Source of the DNA: Gimesia chilikensis | GTDB lineage: Bacteria; Planctomycetota; Planctomycetia; Planctomycetales; Planctomycetaceae | Assembly (NCBI RefSeq): GCF_008329715.1 | Contig: NZ_VTSR01000006.1 | Span: 1-64,000, forward strand | Reading direction: 5' to 3' | Length of the DNA: 64,000 nt | Shown: in pieces, positions 17,365 to 25,975 of the stretch | How the letters are laid out: each line of letters opens with the position of its first letter | Position numbering within the stretch: position 1 is the first letter of the stretch | The notes under the pieces: generated by a model | Told to the model about the DNA's origin: nothing | The model's database searches: none | Seen by the model: only the letters and a program-made list of their open reading frames with translations | Made by a program: the position numbers and the translations under genes

Positions 17365-18804
17365 TCAATGTGAAGAAGAAATCGTTTCCGATTCGTGCAA
17401 TCCTTTCTTCGCGGCAGCAGACTGACCATTCCCGCGATAGTCCGCAGTCACTCCCCAGGCTTTCAATTTCCTCTGGAGCGTCCTCACGGAAACTCCCAGT
17501 GAGCGGGCCGACTGAGTCCGGTTTCCCCGATAGCGTTTGAGCGTCTGCTCAATCGCCGTGCGTTCCAGATCCTCCAGCCGGGTTCCTGCCGGAATCGCAA
17601 TCTGGCCTGCTGCCAGTTGCCCCCCGTTCATCATCTCGGGTAGATCGGCCAGCGTCAGCACTTCTTCACGTGACAGCACCAGCATACTCTCCAGACAGTT
17701 ACGCAACTGACGAATATTACCCGGCCAGTGGCCATTTCGCAGCCAGGCCTCCAGCTCAGGATCCAGCACAGGCACATCACGCTTAAGGCACTGGCACAGC
17801 TGTCTCAGAAAAAAGTTCACCAGCACCGGTATGTCATCCCGACGTTCGCGCAGAGGCGGTAAGGCCAGATTGACCACATTCAGTCGATAGAACAGATCTT
17901 CGCGAAAGTCTCCTGTCTGTACCATCTGCTGTAATGGATGACTGGTCGCCGCAATGACACGCACATCCACTTCCCGGTCCCGGTTACTGCCGATCAGGGT
18001 CACCCGGTGATTTTCCAGCACTCGTAGCAGTTTGGCCTGCGACTCCAGCTTGAAGTCGCCGATTTCGTCAATGAACAGGGTTCCGCCATGTGCTGCCTCA
18101 AAACGGCCCACCCGTGATTCACTGGCGCCAGTGAAGGACCCTTTCACGTGTCCGAACAGTTCGCTCTCCACCAGGTGTTCCGGCACCGCAGCCATGTTGA
18201 TCGTCACAAACGGACGGTCCCCACGGGGACTGTTCCGGTGGATTGCTTCCGCCAGCAGTTCCTTCCCGGTTCCTGATTCTCCCGTAATCAATACCGTACT
18301 GTCTGTGCCGGCGACGCGCTGCGCCCGCTCAAACAGCTGCTGCATCACCTGGGTCGTCCCCACCATCTTTTCGAATCCCACGTAACGCCCCAGTCGTGCA
18401 GTGCTGGATCCGTGCTTCTCTTCTACAGCAACACGCGATTGCCGGGCCTGCAGATATCCCTTGACCAACTTTACCAGGGACTCAGCCTGCAACGGCTTGA
18501 CCAGAAATTCGTCTGCCCCCTGTTTCATCGCGGCGACAGCCGTAACGACATCACTGGTGTGTGACAAAATCAGAAAAGGCACCTCGGGCGCCTGTTGTTT
18601 ACAGAGATAAAGCAGTTCCAGAGAGATACTGACATCCTCTCCGGTATCGCAGAGAATCAGGTCGACCCTCTGTTCCAGGTATCGTGATACCTCACTCGGC
18701 GCACAGCACTGAGTTTGACAGAAATCCTGTTTTGAAAACCAGTTGTATATTTTTGAGTCTGAAGTTTGTTCTTCTGAAATGATCAGTAATTGGTCGTTAG
18801 ACAT
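17365..18804 (-). CDS. Sigma54-dependent response regulator
   Basis: 479 aa from ATG 18804, preceded by AGGGGGAG; the open frame reaches 18900 but that would place the sigma54 promoter inside the gene. A receiver domain (1-115) has Asp53, Ser81 and Lys103 at the usual spacing plus Glu11/Glu12 for metal, so phosphorylation is plausible. The AAA+ domain (about 145-380) has Walker A GESGTGKE (175-182), the sigma54-contact loop GSFTGA (222-227) and Walker B LFIDEI. The C-terminus is a Fis-type helix-turn-helix (NRTQSARSLGVSVRTLQRKL). No histidine kinase gene is nearby. It is divergent from the epimerase operon, its likely target. Confidence 0.9.
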   Translation of the reverse strand: MSNDQLLIISEEQTSDSKIYNWFSKQDFCQTQCCAPSEVSRYLEQRVDLILCDTGEDVSISLELLYLCKQQAPEVPFLILSHTSDVVTAVAAMKQGADEFLVKPLQAESLVKLVKGYLQARQSRVAVEEKHGSSTARLGRYVGFEKMVGTTQVMQQLFERAQRVAGTDSTVLITGESGTGKELLAEAIHRNSPRGDRPFVTINMAAVPEHLVESELFGHVKGSFTGASESRVGRFEAAHGGTLFIDEIGDFKLESQAKLLRVLENHRVTLIGSNRDREVDVRVIAATSHPLQQMVQTGDFREDLFYRLNVVNLALPPLRERRDDIPVLVNFFLRQLCQCLKRDVPVLDPELEAWLRNGHWPGNIRQLRNCLESMLVLSREEVLTLADLPEMMNGGQLAAGQIAIPAGTRLEDLERTAIEQTLKRYRGNRTQSARSLGVSVRTLQRKLKAWGVTADYRGNGQSAAAKKGLHESETISSSH

Positions 18805-18849
18805 GTTTGTTCTCCCCCTTCTGAACAGACTTGCGTTACTTTTCAGTTT

Positions 18850-18865
18850 CGCAAAGCCCGTGCCA
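18850..18865 (-). promoter_or_regulatory. Sigma54 promoter of the regulator gene
   Basis: Read on the minus strand the site is TGGCACGGGCTTTGCG, matching the consensus TGGCACG-N4-TTGCW except for the last base, with exact spacing of the GG (-24) and GC (-12) elements. Transcription would start near 18839, 35 nt before ATG 18804. It implies that the activator is itself sigma54-transcribed, probably autoregulated. Confidence 0.75.
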
Positions 18866-18923
18866 TGGAGAATTGCACATATAATCGTTTCTTTTAGCAT
18901 TATTCCGCCCTGTTTTCGGGCTG

Positions 18924-19004
18924 GTCAGCAATCAGCCTGACGGCTCAGCGATCAGCGGGAAAGTCAATCTGACATGCCTAAAGTCATAAGTACGGCAATA
19001 TGAC
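18924..19004. promoter_or_regulatory. Candidate activator-binding sites (UAS)
   Basis: Between the two divergent sigma54 promoters are TCAGCAATCAGC (18925-18936) and TCAGCGATCAGC (18945-18956), direct repeats 20 bp apart with 11 of 12 matches, and a perfect inverted repeat GTCATA-N10-TATGAC (18983-19004). The positions are right for enhancer sites of the NtrC-type regulator encoded next door. Which one it binds is not known. Confidence 0.5.
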
Positions 19005-19049
19005 TGCATTCTCTGCAGATTGTTGCAAACCAGAGGAAAAATCCCTGCT

Positions 19050-19065
19050 TGGCATTCCAGTTGCG
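19050..19065 (+). promoter_or_regulatory. Sigma54 promoter of the epimerase operon
   Basis: TGGCATTCCAGTTGCG has the -24 GG and -12 GC at exact consensus spacing and 5 of 5 in TGGCA. Transcription would start near 19076, 39 nt before ATG 19115. It faces the promoter of the divergent regulator gene. Confidence 0.7.
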
Positions 19066-19114
19066 GCATTCTTTCTCTGAATTTCAATCGAAACCAACAG
19101 AAGGGAGGCAGAGC

Positions 19115-20218
19115 ATGAATGGCACATCGATAGAGAAACCCGTTATTCTGGTTACCGGAGCAGCCGGGTTGATCGGCACACGACTCGTTCAAGCGTTCTC
19201 AGAACAGTTCCAGGTGGTCGCCTTTGATGTCAAACCACTGCCCAAAGAGCAGCATTCCGCAGAATGGATCTCCTGTGATCTGACAGACGATGATTCGGTC
19301 GCCCGCGCGCTGTCAGACCTCAAGGTTCAGCACGGCAGTAAAATCGCCAGCGTGGTTCACCTGGCCGCCTACTACGACTTTTCCGGCGAGCCGAGCCCGC
19401 TGTACCAGGATCTGACCGTAGCGGGGACTCGACGGCTCTTACAGGGGCTGCAGGATTTTGACGTCGAGCAGTTTATCTTCTCAAGCTCTCTGCTGGTGCA
19501 AAAGTCAGTCGACGACGGGGAGCTCATTAAGGCATCATCACCGGTCGAAGCGGAATGGCAATACCCCCAGTCCAAGCTGGAAGCCGAGTCTACCATTCGG
19601 CAGTACGCCGGATCGATTCCGACCGTCATCCTGCGTCTGGCCGGTGTCTATGATGAGCAGTGTCACTCGATTCCCATCGGGCAGCAGATCTCTCGTATCT
19701 TCCAGAAGAAGCTGGAAAGTTATTTCTTCCCCGGCGACAAAACCCACGGCCAGGCCTTTCTGCATCTGAACGATCTGGTCGGCTGTTTCGAAGCCGTCAT
19801 CGGTCATCGCCGTCGACTTCCGGAACATAGCCTGTTCGTCATCGGTGAAGAAGATGTCATGAGCTACGAAGAACTGCAGGAAAAAATCGGACTCTATCTG
19901 CATGGGGACCAGTGGCCCGCTATTCGGATTCCCAAAGCCGCCGCCAAGGCAGGTGCCTGGGTGAAAGATCAGCTCGCAGCAGACTCGGACGCCCCGTTCA
20001 TTAAGCCCTGGATGATCGATCTGGCCGACCAGAACTATCCGGTCAGCGCAGAACGGGCCCGGGAACAGCTTGGCTGGGAACCCCGGCATCTGCTCCGCGA
20101 AACACTGCCCGATATGATCGACGCGCTGCTCGACGATCCCAAAGCCTGGTATGAGGAAAACGGCCTGCCGGTTCCTCGTGAGTTGCCGCAGCTCGAAGCC
20201 ACGGGAGCCCGGAAATGA
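19115..20218 (+). CDS. NAD-dependent epimerase/dehydratase (extended SDR)
   Basis: 367 aa from ATG 19115, which has a near-perfect GGGAGG 7 nt upstream. The Rossmann motif TGAAGLIG (14-21) and the catalytic YPQSK (Tyr150, Lys154) with upstream Ser residues (FSSS, 122-125) mark an extended short-chain dehydrogenase that acts on nucleotide sugars or related substrates. It is the first gene of a sigma54-controlled operon and overlaps the VKOR-like gene by ATGA (20215-20218), so the two are translationally coupled. The substrate is not readable; linkage to stress genes suggests surface polysaccharide or redox metabolism. Confidence 0.85.
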   Translation: MNGTSIEKPVILVTGAAGLIGTRLVQAFSEQFQVVAFDVKPLPKEQHSAEWISCDLTDDDSVARALSDLKVQHGSKIASVVHLAAYYDFSGEPSPLYQDLTVAGTRRLLQGLQDFDVEQFIFSSSLLVQKSVDDGELIKASSPVEAEWQYPQSKLEAESTIRQYAGSIPTVILRLAGVYDEQCHSIPIGQQISRIFQKKLESYFFPGDKTHGQAFLHLNDLVGCFEAVIGHRRRLPEHSLFVIGEEDVMSYEELQEKIGLYLHGDQWPAIRIPKAAAKAGAWVKDQLAADSDAPFIKPWMIDLADQNYPVSAERAREQLGWEPRHLLRETLPDMIDALLDDPKAWYEENGLPVPRELPQLEATGARK

Positions 20219-20856
20219 GCCAGTTATCGCTCAAAGGGTATCCCGCAGAACAGGCTGACCTTGAGGTCGCAGTTCCGCCGTTCGATTATAACCCGTCCAC
20301 CTGGAGTCAGCGGATCCCGATCTGCGTTCTGGCCTGCATCGCCTTCTTACTGGCAGGGCACATGGCTCTCTTTCAGTGGGGGCTGATCGAAGCCCCCTGG
20401 GATCCGGTCTTCGGCGAACAGACGCGGAGGGTACTGACCTCAGATGTCGCCTTGAAAATGCATTACTGGTTCGGAGTGCCGGACGCAGCCCTGGGTGCGC
20501 TCGCGTATCTGGGTGATGCAATTTTCGGTCTGGCTGGTTCGACCCGTCGCTGGCAGTACCGTCCCTGGCTGGTCATTCTGTTTGGGATCGATGTCATTCC
20601 GCTGGGAATCGTCAGTGCAATTCTCGTTGTCTGCCAGGCAACGATTGTCGGCAACTGGTGTCTGTTCTGTCTGATCACCGCGGTCATCTCACTGGTGCTG
20701 GTCGTGATGGCTTATGACGAAGTCTATGCCTCGCTCAAGCTGCTCTATCGCGTCTGGCAGCGGACACACGATAAAAAAGTGCTCTGGCAGGTACTCTGGG
20801 GACGTCCCACAAAAATCGCCGACGAAATCGCCAGTGAGATGGTACAGAGAACCTGA
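20215..20856 (+). CDS. VKOR-family membrane protein lacking loop cysteines
   Basis: 213 aa with four or five membrane segments. The C-terminal half carries the VKOR-type sequence [13 protein letters not shown] and the redox motif WCLFC (Cys149, Cys152). The periplasmic loop that normally holds a second Cys pair for electron relay to a thioredoxin-like partner (about residues 60-88) has no Cys; only Cys140 and those in the first helix remain. Canonical members reoxidise quinone-coupled disulfide enzymes such as DsbA. This one belongs to a subgroup with only the CxxC, so a dithiol role other than the full relay is likely. Second gene of the sigma54 operon. Confidence 0.75.
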   Translation: MSQLSLKGYPAEQADLEVAVPPFDYNPSTWSQRIPICVLACIAFLLAGHMALFQWGLIEAPWDPVFGEQTRRVLTSDVALKMHYWFGVPDAALGALAYLGDAIFGLAGSTRRWQYRPWLVILFGIDVIPLGIVSAILVVCQATIVGNWCLFCLITAVISLVLVVMAYDEVYASLKLLYRVWQRTHDKKVLWQVLWGRPTKIADEIASEMVQRT

Positions 20857-20875
20857 GTTATCGAGGGAGAATCGC

Positions 20876-21232
20876 ATGTGGTCGCGCGTTATTGAATTCA
20901 TGCTGGGCTGCTGGCTCGCTATCAGTCCCTTTATCTTCACTGCAGGAGAACAGGTGCCTGCGTTGACGGCTGTGACCTGGGCTTCTGCCCTGCTGATCAT
21001 CTGCCTCAGCCTGGTTTCTTACTGGCCGCCACTGCGCCACGCACATTTAGCGATCTTCTTTCTTGCGCTGGCGCTGATCGGCTATGGACGTTTCGCCGTC
21101 CCGGCTCCAATTCCCCCCGCACTCCAGAACCTGATTATGACCGGCTTATTATTATTGATGTTTGCCCTGGTGCCTAACCGTGCCAGCCAGCCTCCCCGCT
21201 GCTGGTACGATAAAGCGCCGGAAATGTCTTGA
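20876..21232 (+). CDS. SPW-repeat membrane protein
   Basis: 118 aa from ATG 20876, chosen because GAGGGAGA lies just upstream and the earlier in-frame start (20714) would overlap the VKOR-like gene. Four hydrophobic helices occur in two pairs; the first begins with the SPW-type LGCWLAISPFIF, and the second pair is degenerate. SPW proteins are small membrane proteins of unknown biochemical role often found in stress-related gene sets. It is third in the operon, 19 nt after the VKOR-like gene and 17 nt before the dehydrogenase. Confidence 0.8.
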   Translation: MWSRVIEFMLGCWLAISPFIFTAGEQVPALTAVTWASALLIICLSLVSYWPPLRHAHLAIFFLALALIGYGRFAVPAPIPPALQNLIMTGLLLLMFALVPNRASQPPRCWYDKAPEMS

Positions 21233-21249
21233 ATAGACAGGAATGAAAG

Positions 21250-22485
21250 ATGCCTTCCGCTATCAGTCAGTTCATCCACCCGGCTCTGGATCGTCAGGGC
21301 GTCAGTGATGAAATGCGGCACCTGATGATCACGCCGTACCGTGAAATAAAATTCGGTCTGCCAATTGTCGATCATGAAGGGGGTATGAAACTCTATACCG
21401 GCTTTCGCGTGCAACACAATCACAGCCGCGGGCCCTTCAAGGGAGGACTCCGTTTCCATCCCGATGTCGACCTCGATCACTTTCGTGATCTCGCTTCCGT
21501 CATGACCTGGAAATGCGCGCTGGTCGATATTCCCTTTGGCGGTGCCAAGGGGGGCATTAACTGCAATCCGCGTGACCTGAATCAACAGGAAATGGAAGTC
21601 CTCACAAAACGTTTTGTCGAACGCCTGGATGAAATGCTTGGCCCCGATCACGATATCCCCGCCCCAGACATGGGCACCGGCCCTCAGGAAATGGCCTGGA
21701 TCCTCGAAGCCCGCTCGCAGGATCATGGTTTCGAACCAGGCACTGTGACTGGCAAACCGCTGCAACTCTTCGGATCGGAAGGACGAACCCAGGCAACAGG
21801 CCACGGGGTCGCTTTCGTCACCCGCTGGGCCTGCGAAGACTCGAACATAGACATTCAGGATGCCAGCATCGCGATTCAGGGTTTCGGAAATGTTGGCAGT
21901 TATACTGCACAGTTTCTACATGACTTCGGAGCCAGAGTCGTCGCCATCAGCGATAAGGACGGAGGCCTGTATCACCCCGAAGGACTCGACATTCCTGAGA
22001 TACTCCAAGTCCGTCAACAGCCGCACGAAAAGCTCCGCTTGAACGAGCTGGCTGTTTCCGCAGAGCAGATCACAAATGAAGAACTGTTGACCCTCGATGT
22101 CGATGTATTGATTCCCGCTGCCGTGGAGGCGGTCATTAATGAAGAGAATGTCGAAGACATTCAAGCCCGGCTCATCGTTGAAGCAGCCAACATCCCGGTC
22201 ACCTGTGAAGCCGATCAACGTCTCGAAGAACGGGGCATCCCGGTGATCCCCGATATCCTCGCGAATGCCGGTGGCGTGACGGTTTCCTACCTTGAATGGG
22301 TACAGAACCGACAACGTTACAGCTGGAAAGAAGAAAAAGTCAATCACATTCTGGAAGAAACACTGCACCAGGCCTGGAATCACCTCACCTCGTATGCCCG
22401 CGAAGAACAGATTTCCCGCCGTCTGGCTGCTTACACAATTGGAACACAACGTGTCAGGGAGGCAATTCAGCTCCGCGGCTTCTAA
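21250..22485 (+). CDS. gdhA: Glutamate dehydrogenase
   Basis: 411 aa, the usual length for hexameric Glu/Leu/Phe/Val dehydrogenases. The substrate-binding and catalytic Lys motifs are intact: GGMKLYTGFRVQHNHSRGPF and FKGGLRFHP, then IPFGGAKGGI. The NAD(P)-binding domain has GFGNVGSYTAQFL. The enzyme interconverts glutamate and 2-oxoglutarate with ammonium in the cytoplasm. It closes a tight operon with epimerase, VKOR-like and SPW genes, so this copy is probably induced with them under sigma54 control rather than being purely constitutive. AGGAAT precedes the start. Confidence 0.9.
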   Translation: MPSAISQFIHPALDRQGVSDEMRHLMITPYREIKFGLPIVDHEGGMKLYTGFRVQHNHSRGPFKGGLRFHPDVDLDHFRDLASVMTWKCALVDIPFGGAKGGINCNPRDLNQQEMEVLTKRFVERLDEMLGPDHDIPAPDMGTGPQEMAWILEARSQDHGFEPGTVTGKPLQLFGSEGRTQATGHGVAFVTRWACEDSNIDIQDASIAIQGFGNVGSYTAQFLHDFGARVVAISDKDGGLYHPEGLDIPEILQVRQQPHEKLRLNELAVSAEQITNEELLTLDVDVLIPAAVEAVINEENVEDIQARLIVEAANIPVTCEADQRLEERGIPVIPDILANAGGVTVSYLEWVQNRQRYSWKEEKVNHILEETLHQAWNHLTSYAREEQISRRLAAYTIGTQRVREAIQLRGF

Positions 22486-22615
22486 GACAGGGACCGGCCC
22501 AGGGGCAACATTTTACTTACAATCAATTTTTAAGCGGGTTCACTGAATCAAAGCACGACTCACTCGCGCCAAGATCAATGGGCTCTCAGCGCCCGCCCTT
22601 TCCAAGGAGTCAGTC

Positions 22616-24568
22616 ATGGCCGCTAATCTTGCTCAAAAGCTCATCCGCTCGCATCTGGTCGAAGGTACTATGGAACCGGGAGAAGAAATCGGTCTCCACA
22701 TCGATCAGACACTCACTCAGGACGCCACCGGTACCCTGGTCATGCTGGAACTCGAAGCGATGCAGCTCGATCGCGTGCAGACCGAAGTTTCCGTGCAGTA
22801 CGTCGATCATAATCTCTTGCAGGAAGATTTCAAAAATCCCGATGACCACCTCTTCCTGCAAAGTGCCTGCCAGCGTTTCGGCATCTGGTTCAGTCGTCCC
22901 GGGAATGGCGTCAGTCATCCCCTGCACCAGGAATATTTCGGCAAGCCAGGCAAAACACTGCTCGGCTCAGACAGCCACACCTGTTCCGCCGGCGCACTCG
23001 GGATACTGGCCATCGGCGCAGGTGGACTCGAAGTCGCGATGGCCATGGCAGGCTTTCCCTTCTATCTCAAGATGCCCGAGATCTGGGGCGTTCATCTCAC
23101 AGGCACGCTTCCCGACTGGGTCAGCGCCAAAGATCTGATTCTCGAAATGTTGCGTAGGCACGACGTCAAAGGAGCCGTGAATCGCATTATTGAATACCAC
23201 GGTCCCGGTCTGAAACAACTCTCGGCCATGGACCGCCATGTGATCGCCAATATGGGCGCGGAGCTCGGCGCAACCGCCACGGTCTTCCCGGCTGACACAG
23301 AGATTCAGCATTTCCTGCACGAACAGGGACGCGCGGACGATTATACGGAACAGACAGCCGACGCGAATGCCAGCTATGACATTGAGGACGAAATCGATCT
23401 GGGGGCCCTGGAACCATTGATCGCACTCCCCTCCAGTCCGGGCAATGTGCACACTGTTCGCGAACAGGCCGGCGCCCCCATCTACCAGGCCTACATCGGT
23501 TCCTCTGCCAATCCCGGCTATCGCGACTTCGCTATCGCTGCCGAGATCGTCCGGGGCCGCCGCATTCATCCGCGCGTATCACTCGATATCAATCCCAGTT
23601 CACGGCAGATCCTGATGTCCCTGGTCGAACAGAGTGCTTTAGGCGCGTTGATCCAGTCCGGTGCCCGTATCCACCAGGCGGGATGCAATGGCTGCATCGG
23701 CATGGGGCAGGCTCCTGCTACCGACCAGATCAGTCTGCGTACCGTTCCCCGCAACTTTCCCGGGCGGAGTGGAACCCGGGAAGACAAGGTCTGCCTGGTC
23801 AGCCCTGAGACGGCTGCCGCTTCCGCACTCTCCGGATGCATCACCGATCCCCGCACGCTGGAAATGCCCTGCCCCTCAATCGAGATCCCCCAGGTTCGGA
23901 CCAGTCGCGACGAACTCTTTCAGGCACCGCCTATGGATGACGACCTCACCCAGTTCGCACTACGCAAAGGACCAAATATTAAATCCATCCCGGAATTTGA
24001 ACCTCTGCCCGACGAACTCGAGGTTCCCATACTACTCAAAATGCGCGATAACATCTCGACAGACGAAATCCTGCCCGCTGGTGCCCGGGTCCTCCCCTAT
24101 CGCAGCAATATTCCCGAAATCAGTAAGTTCGCTTTCGAACAAATCGACTCCAGCTATGCAGAACACGCTCTGCATATCCGCGAAGCCGGCGGTCATTCAA
24201 TCGTGGCCGGTGAGAACTACGGACAGGGTTCCAGTCGCGAACATGCAGCACTCGCCCCGCGCTATCTCGGGCTGAGACTGGTCATCGTCAAAAGCTTTGC
24301 TCGCATCCACTGGCAGAACCTCGTCAACTTCGGCATTCTCCCCCTCACTTTTGAAAACCCGGACGATTACGCAGAGATTGAGCAGAACGTACTGTTGCAC
24401 ATGGAATCACTCAGGCATCAGGTCGCAGATCAGCCGACAATCCAGGTCCACGTTAACGGCCACACAACCATCACGGCCCGGCATGGACTCTCAGAACGTC
24501 AGCGTGAGATCCTGCTGGCAGGCGGATTGATCAACTGGGCACGTTCGTCCCGGCAGAAACAGGCCTGA
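22616..24568 (+). CDS. Aconitate hydratase (short form)
   Basis: 650 aa, shorter than AcnA (about 890) and similar to the putative aconitases found in Aquifex and others. The [4Fe-4S] ligands are visible: Cys in DSHTCSAGALG and the pair in GCNGCIGMG. The swivel domain at the C-terminus has YGQGSSREHAAL with the active-site Ser and Arg. It converts citrate and isocitrate, though this branch may also use related hydroxy-acids. AAGGAG lies upstream of the start. It follows glutamate dehydrogenase by 130 nt on the same strand, so it may be read through from the sigma54 operon, linking TCA flux to 2-oxoglutarate use. Confidence 0.85.
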   Translation: MAANLAQKLIRSHLVEGTMEPGEEIGLHIDQTLTQDATGTLVMLELEAMQLDRVQTEVSVQYVDHNLLQEDFKNPDDHLFLQSACQRFGIWFSRPGNGVSHPLHQEYFGKPGKTLLGSDSHTCSAGALGILAIGAGGLEVAMAMAGFPFYLKMPEIWGVHLTGTLPDWVSAKDLILEMLRRHDVKGAVNRIIEYHGPGLKQLSAMDRHVIANMGAELGATATVFPADTEIQHFLHEQGRADDYTEQTADANASYDIEDEIDLGALEPLIALPSSPGNVHTVREQAGAPIYQAYIGSSANPGYRDFAIAAEIVRGRRIHPRVSLDINPSSRQILMSLVEQSALGALIQSGARIHQAGCNGCIGMGQAPATDQISLRTVPRNFPGRSGTREDKVCLVSPETAAASALSGCITDPRTLEMPCPSIEIPQVRTSRDELFQAPPMDDDLTQFALRKGPNIKSIPEFEPLPDELEVPILLKMRDNISTDEILPAGARVLPYRSNIPEISKFAFEQIDSSYAEHALHIREAGGHSIVAGENYGQGSSREHAALAPRYLGLRLVIVKSFARIHWQNLVNFGILPLTFENPDDYAEIEQNVLLHMESLRHQVADQPTIQVHVNGHTTITARHGLSERQREILLAGGLINWARSSRQKQA

Positions 24569-24589
24569 CAGACATCGGTAATGTATTGC

Positions 24590-25654
24590 TCAAAGCACAT
24601 AGTAATACAGGCCCATGCCACTGACATAAACCAGCAGAATCATGGCCGAATCGTAGCCCATCCCCAGGATGGTCTTATCGCGGCGTTCGAGTATCCCCCA
24701 GAGATACAGCCCGGTGCAGATGATTCCCAGCGCTGCCAGAAAACTTGCAGAGGGATCCAGGCTGTCAATAATTGCCCCGTCCCGATACGCCAGATCGGCA
24801 GGTAGAAACAGCGCGACTTCCAACAGGTTCGTCCCCAGAATATTTGCCACCGCCATACTGTAAGCACCGAAACGGACTGCAGTCCACGTAGTACTGACCT
24901 CCGGCAGACTGGTCGCCAGCGCGACCAGCGTCGCACCGATCAGGCTCTGACCGAGACCACTCTGATCCGCCAGCACTTCCCCCGTCCGCGCCACGACAAA
25001 GCCGCTCACCAGCACACCAACCGCCGCCAGAACGAAACGATTCACCAGTTGTCGGGTACTCAGATCACGATATTCGGGATGTGCATTTTTCACATCACGA
25101 GGCGATTCAATCGGCTGCTTGAATTCTCCCGCAGGTTCCCACCGTGGTTCCCCTTCATAGCGATGAAATACTCCCAGGCAAAACAGATAGGCCAGGAACA
25201 GCAGCACGGGCCAGAGCCCGACTCCCCAGACCACCAGCAGTTCGCCGGTCACCAGCGTAATGATACTGAAGCTCAACATCAGGATCAGAAACACCCCCTG
25301 CACCAGGAGCGTTGCTTTAGGAGAGAACAGCGTCAGCGGCTTGTTTCGCAGGAAAATCGCATCCAGTACGGCCAGCACTGCGATCTGCATCACCACCCCG
25401 CCCAGCAGATTGTTCCCCGCCATCTCCGCAGCACCAGAGACAGAGGCACTGAGTGTAGTCCCCAGTTCGGGCAGACTGGTCGCACCTCCCAGCAGTAGCG
25501 CACCGGCGAACGCTTTCCCAATCCCTGTTCGTTCCGCGATCAGATCGACGTAGTAACTCAGCCTCGAACCACATAGCCAGACTCCCCCGGCTGCGAGACT
25601 GAACAGGAGCACATTCAATACCAGCGGATTTGTCTGCAACTCGAATAATGACAT
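24590..25654 (-). CDS. CaCA-type cation exchanger
   Basis: 354 aa, about ten membrane helices with two inverted alpha-repeats. Both repeats keep the ion-binding motif: GGATSLPELGTTLSA (Glu63) and ALATSLPEVSTTWTA (Glu252), unlike the paralogue at 16185-17222. A hydrophilic loop (about residues 163-200) links the halves. It should exchange calcium or another divalent ion for sodium or protons across the inner membrane. A hairpin followed by five T's lies in its leader, 95-140 nt before the start, which may attenuate transcription. Confidence 0.85.
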   Translation of the reverse strand: MSLFELQTNPLVLNVLLFSLAAGGVWLCGSRLSYYVDLIAERTGIGKAFAGALLLGGATSLPELGTTLSASVSGAAEMAGNNLLGGVVMQIAVLAVLDAIFLRNKPLTLFSPKATLLVQGVFLILMLSFSIITLVTGELLVVWGVGLWPVLLFLAYLFCLGVFHRYEGEPRWEPAGEFKQPIESPRDVKNAHPEYRDLSTRQLVNRFVLAAVGVLVSGFVVARTGEVLADQSGLGQSLIGATLVALATSLPEVSTTWTAVRFGAYSMAVANILGTNLLEVALFLPADLAYRDGAIIDSLDPSASFLAALGIICTGLYLWGILERRDKTILGMGYDSAMILLVYVSGMGLYYYVL

Positions 25655-25748
25655 GGAGTCAGCAACTTCTTTCTATTTGGAATGACTAAGCTTGCGATAA
25701 GACTGACAAACGACCAGAACGAACGCTCAGACAGCAGTCCACCCCACC

Positions 25749-25791
25749 AAAAACGCGGACAGCCTGTCACACAGGTGCGACAGACTGTCCG
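25749..25791 (-). terminator. Hairpin with T-run in the exchanger leader
   Basis: Arms 25756-25768 and 25779-25791 pair at 12 of 13 positions around a 10-nt loop. Reading the minus strand, TTTTT follows at 25753-25749. This has the form of an intrinsic terminator placed upstream of the exchanger gene with no gene before it, so attenuation is possible. It also ends an open minus frame of 62 codons that starts with TTG, which looks like chance. Confidence 0.5.
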
Positions 25792-25907
25792 GTCAACTCA
25801 TCAGGCCCGAGATGAATCCCTGATAAATGAAACTCATCTCTGCTGAAGCAGGGGCCTTCATGGTATTAACCAGCCCCTCCTCAATATCAGCAAAAGCAGT
25901 ACCGTGG

Positions 25908-25923
25908 TGGTATGCGTTTTGCA
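25908..25923 (+). promoter_or_regulatory. Sigma54 promoter of the rhodanese gene
   Basis: TGGTATGCGTTTTGCA keeps GG at -24, GC at -12 and the full TTGCA box at exact spacing. Transcription would start near 25934, 42 nt before ATG 25976. This ties the rhodanese gene to the sigma54 group. Confidence 0.65.
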
Positions 25924-25975
25924 CTCTTCTCCGACTGCTACTACAAAAGTTTTCAATTAATTCAGGAGGACGATC

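Larger units (their letters stand above)
25655..25975. other. Divergent intergenic region
   Basis: 321 bases between the exchanger and rhodanese genes. Besides the hairpin and the sigma54 site, it contains GAGATGA (25809-25815) and its inverse TCATCTC (25834-25840), at a position suitable for an activator-binding dyad of the sigma54 promoter. No gene is supported. Confidence 0.4.

Noticed and set aside
25655..25975. yybP-ykoY manganese riboswitch in the exchanger leader
   Set aside because: The exchanger and hairpin made this worth testing, but the conserved loop sequences of that riboswitch were not found on the minus strand.
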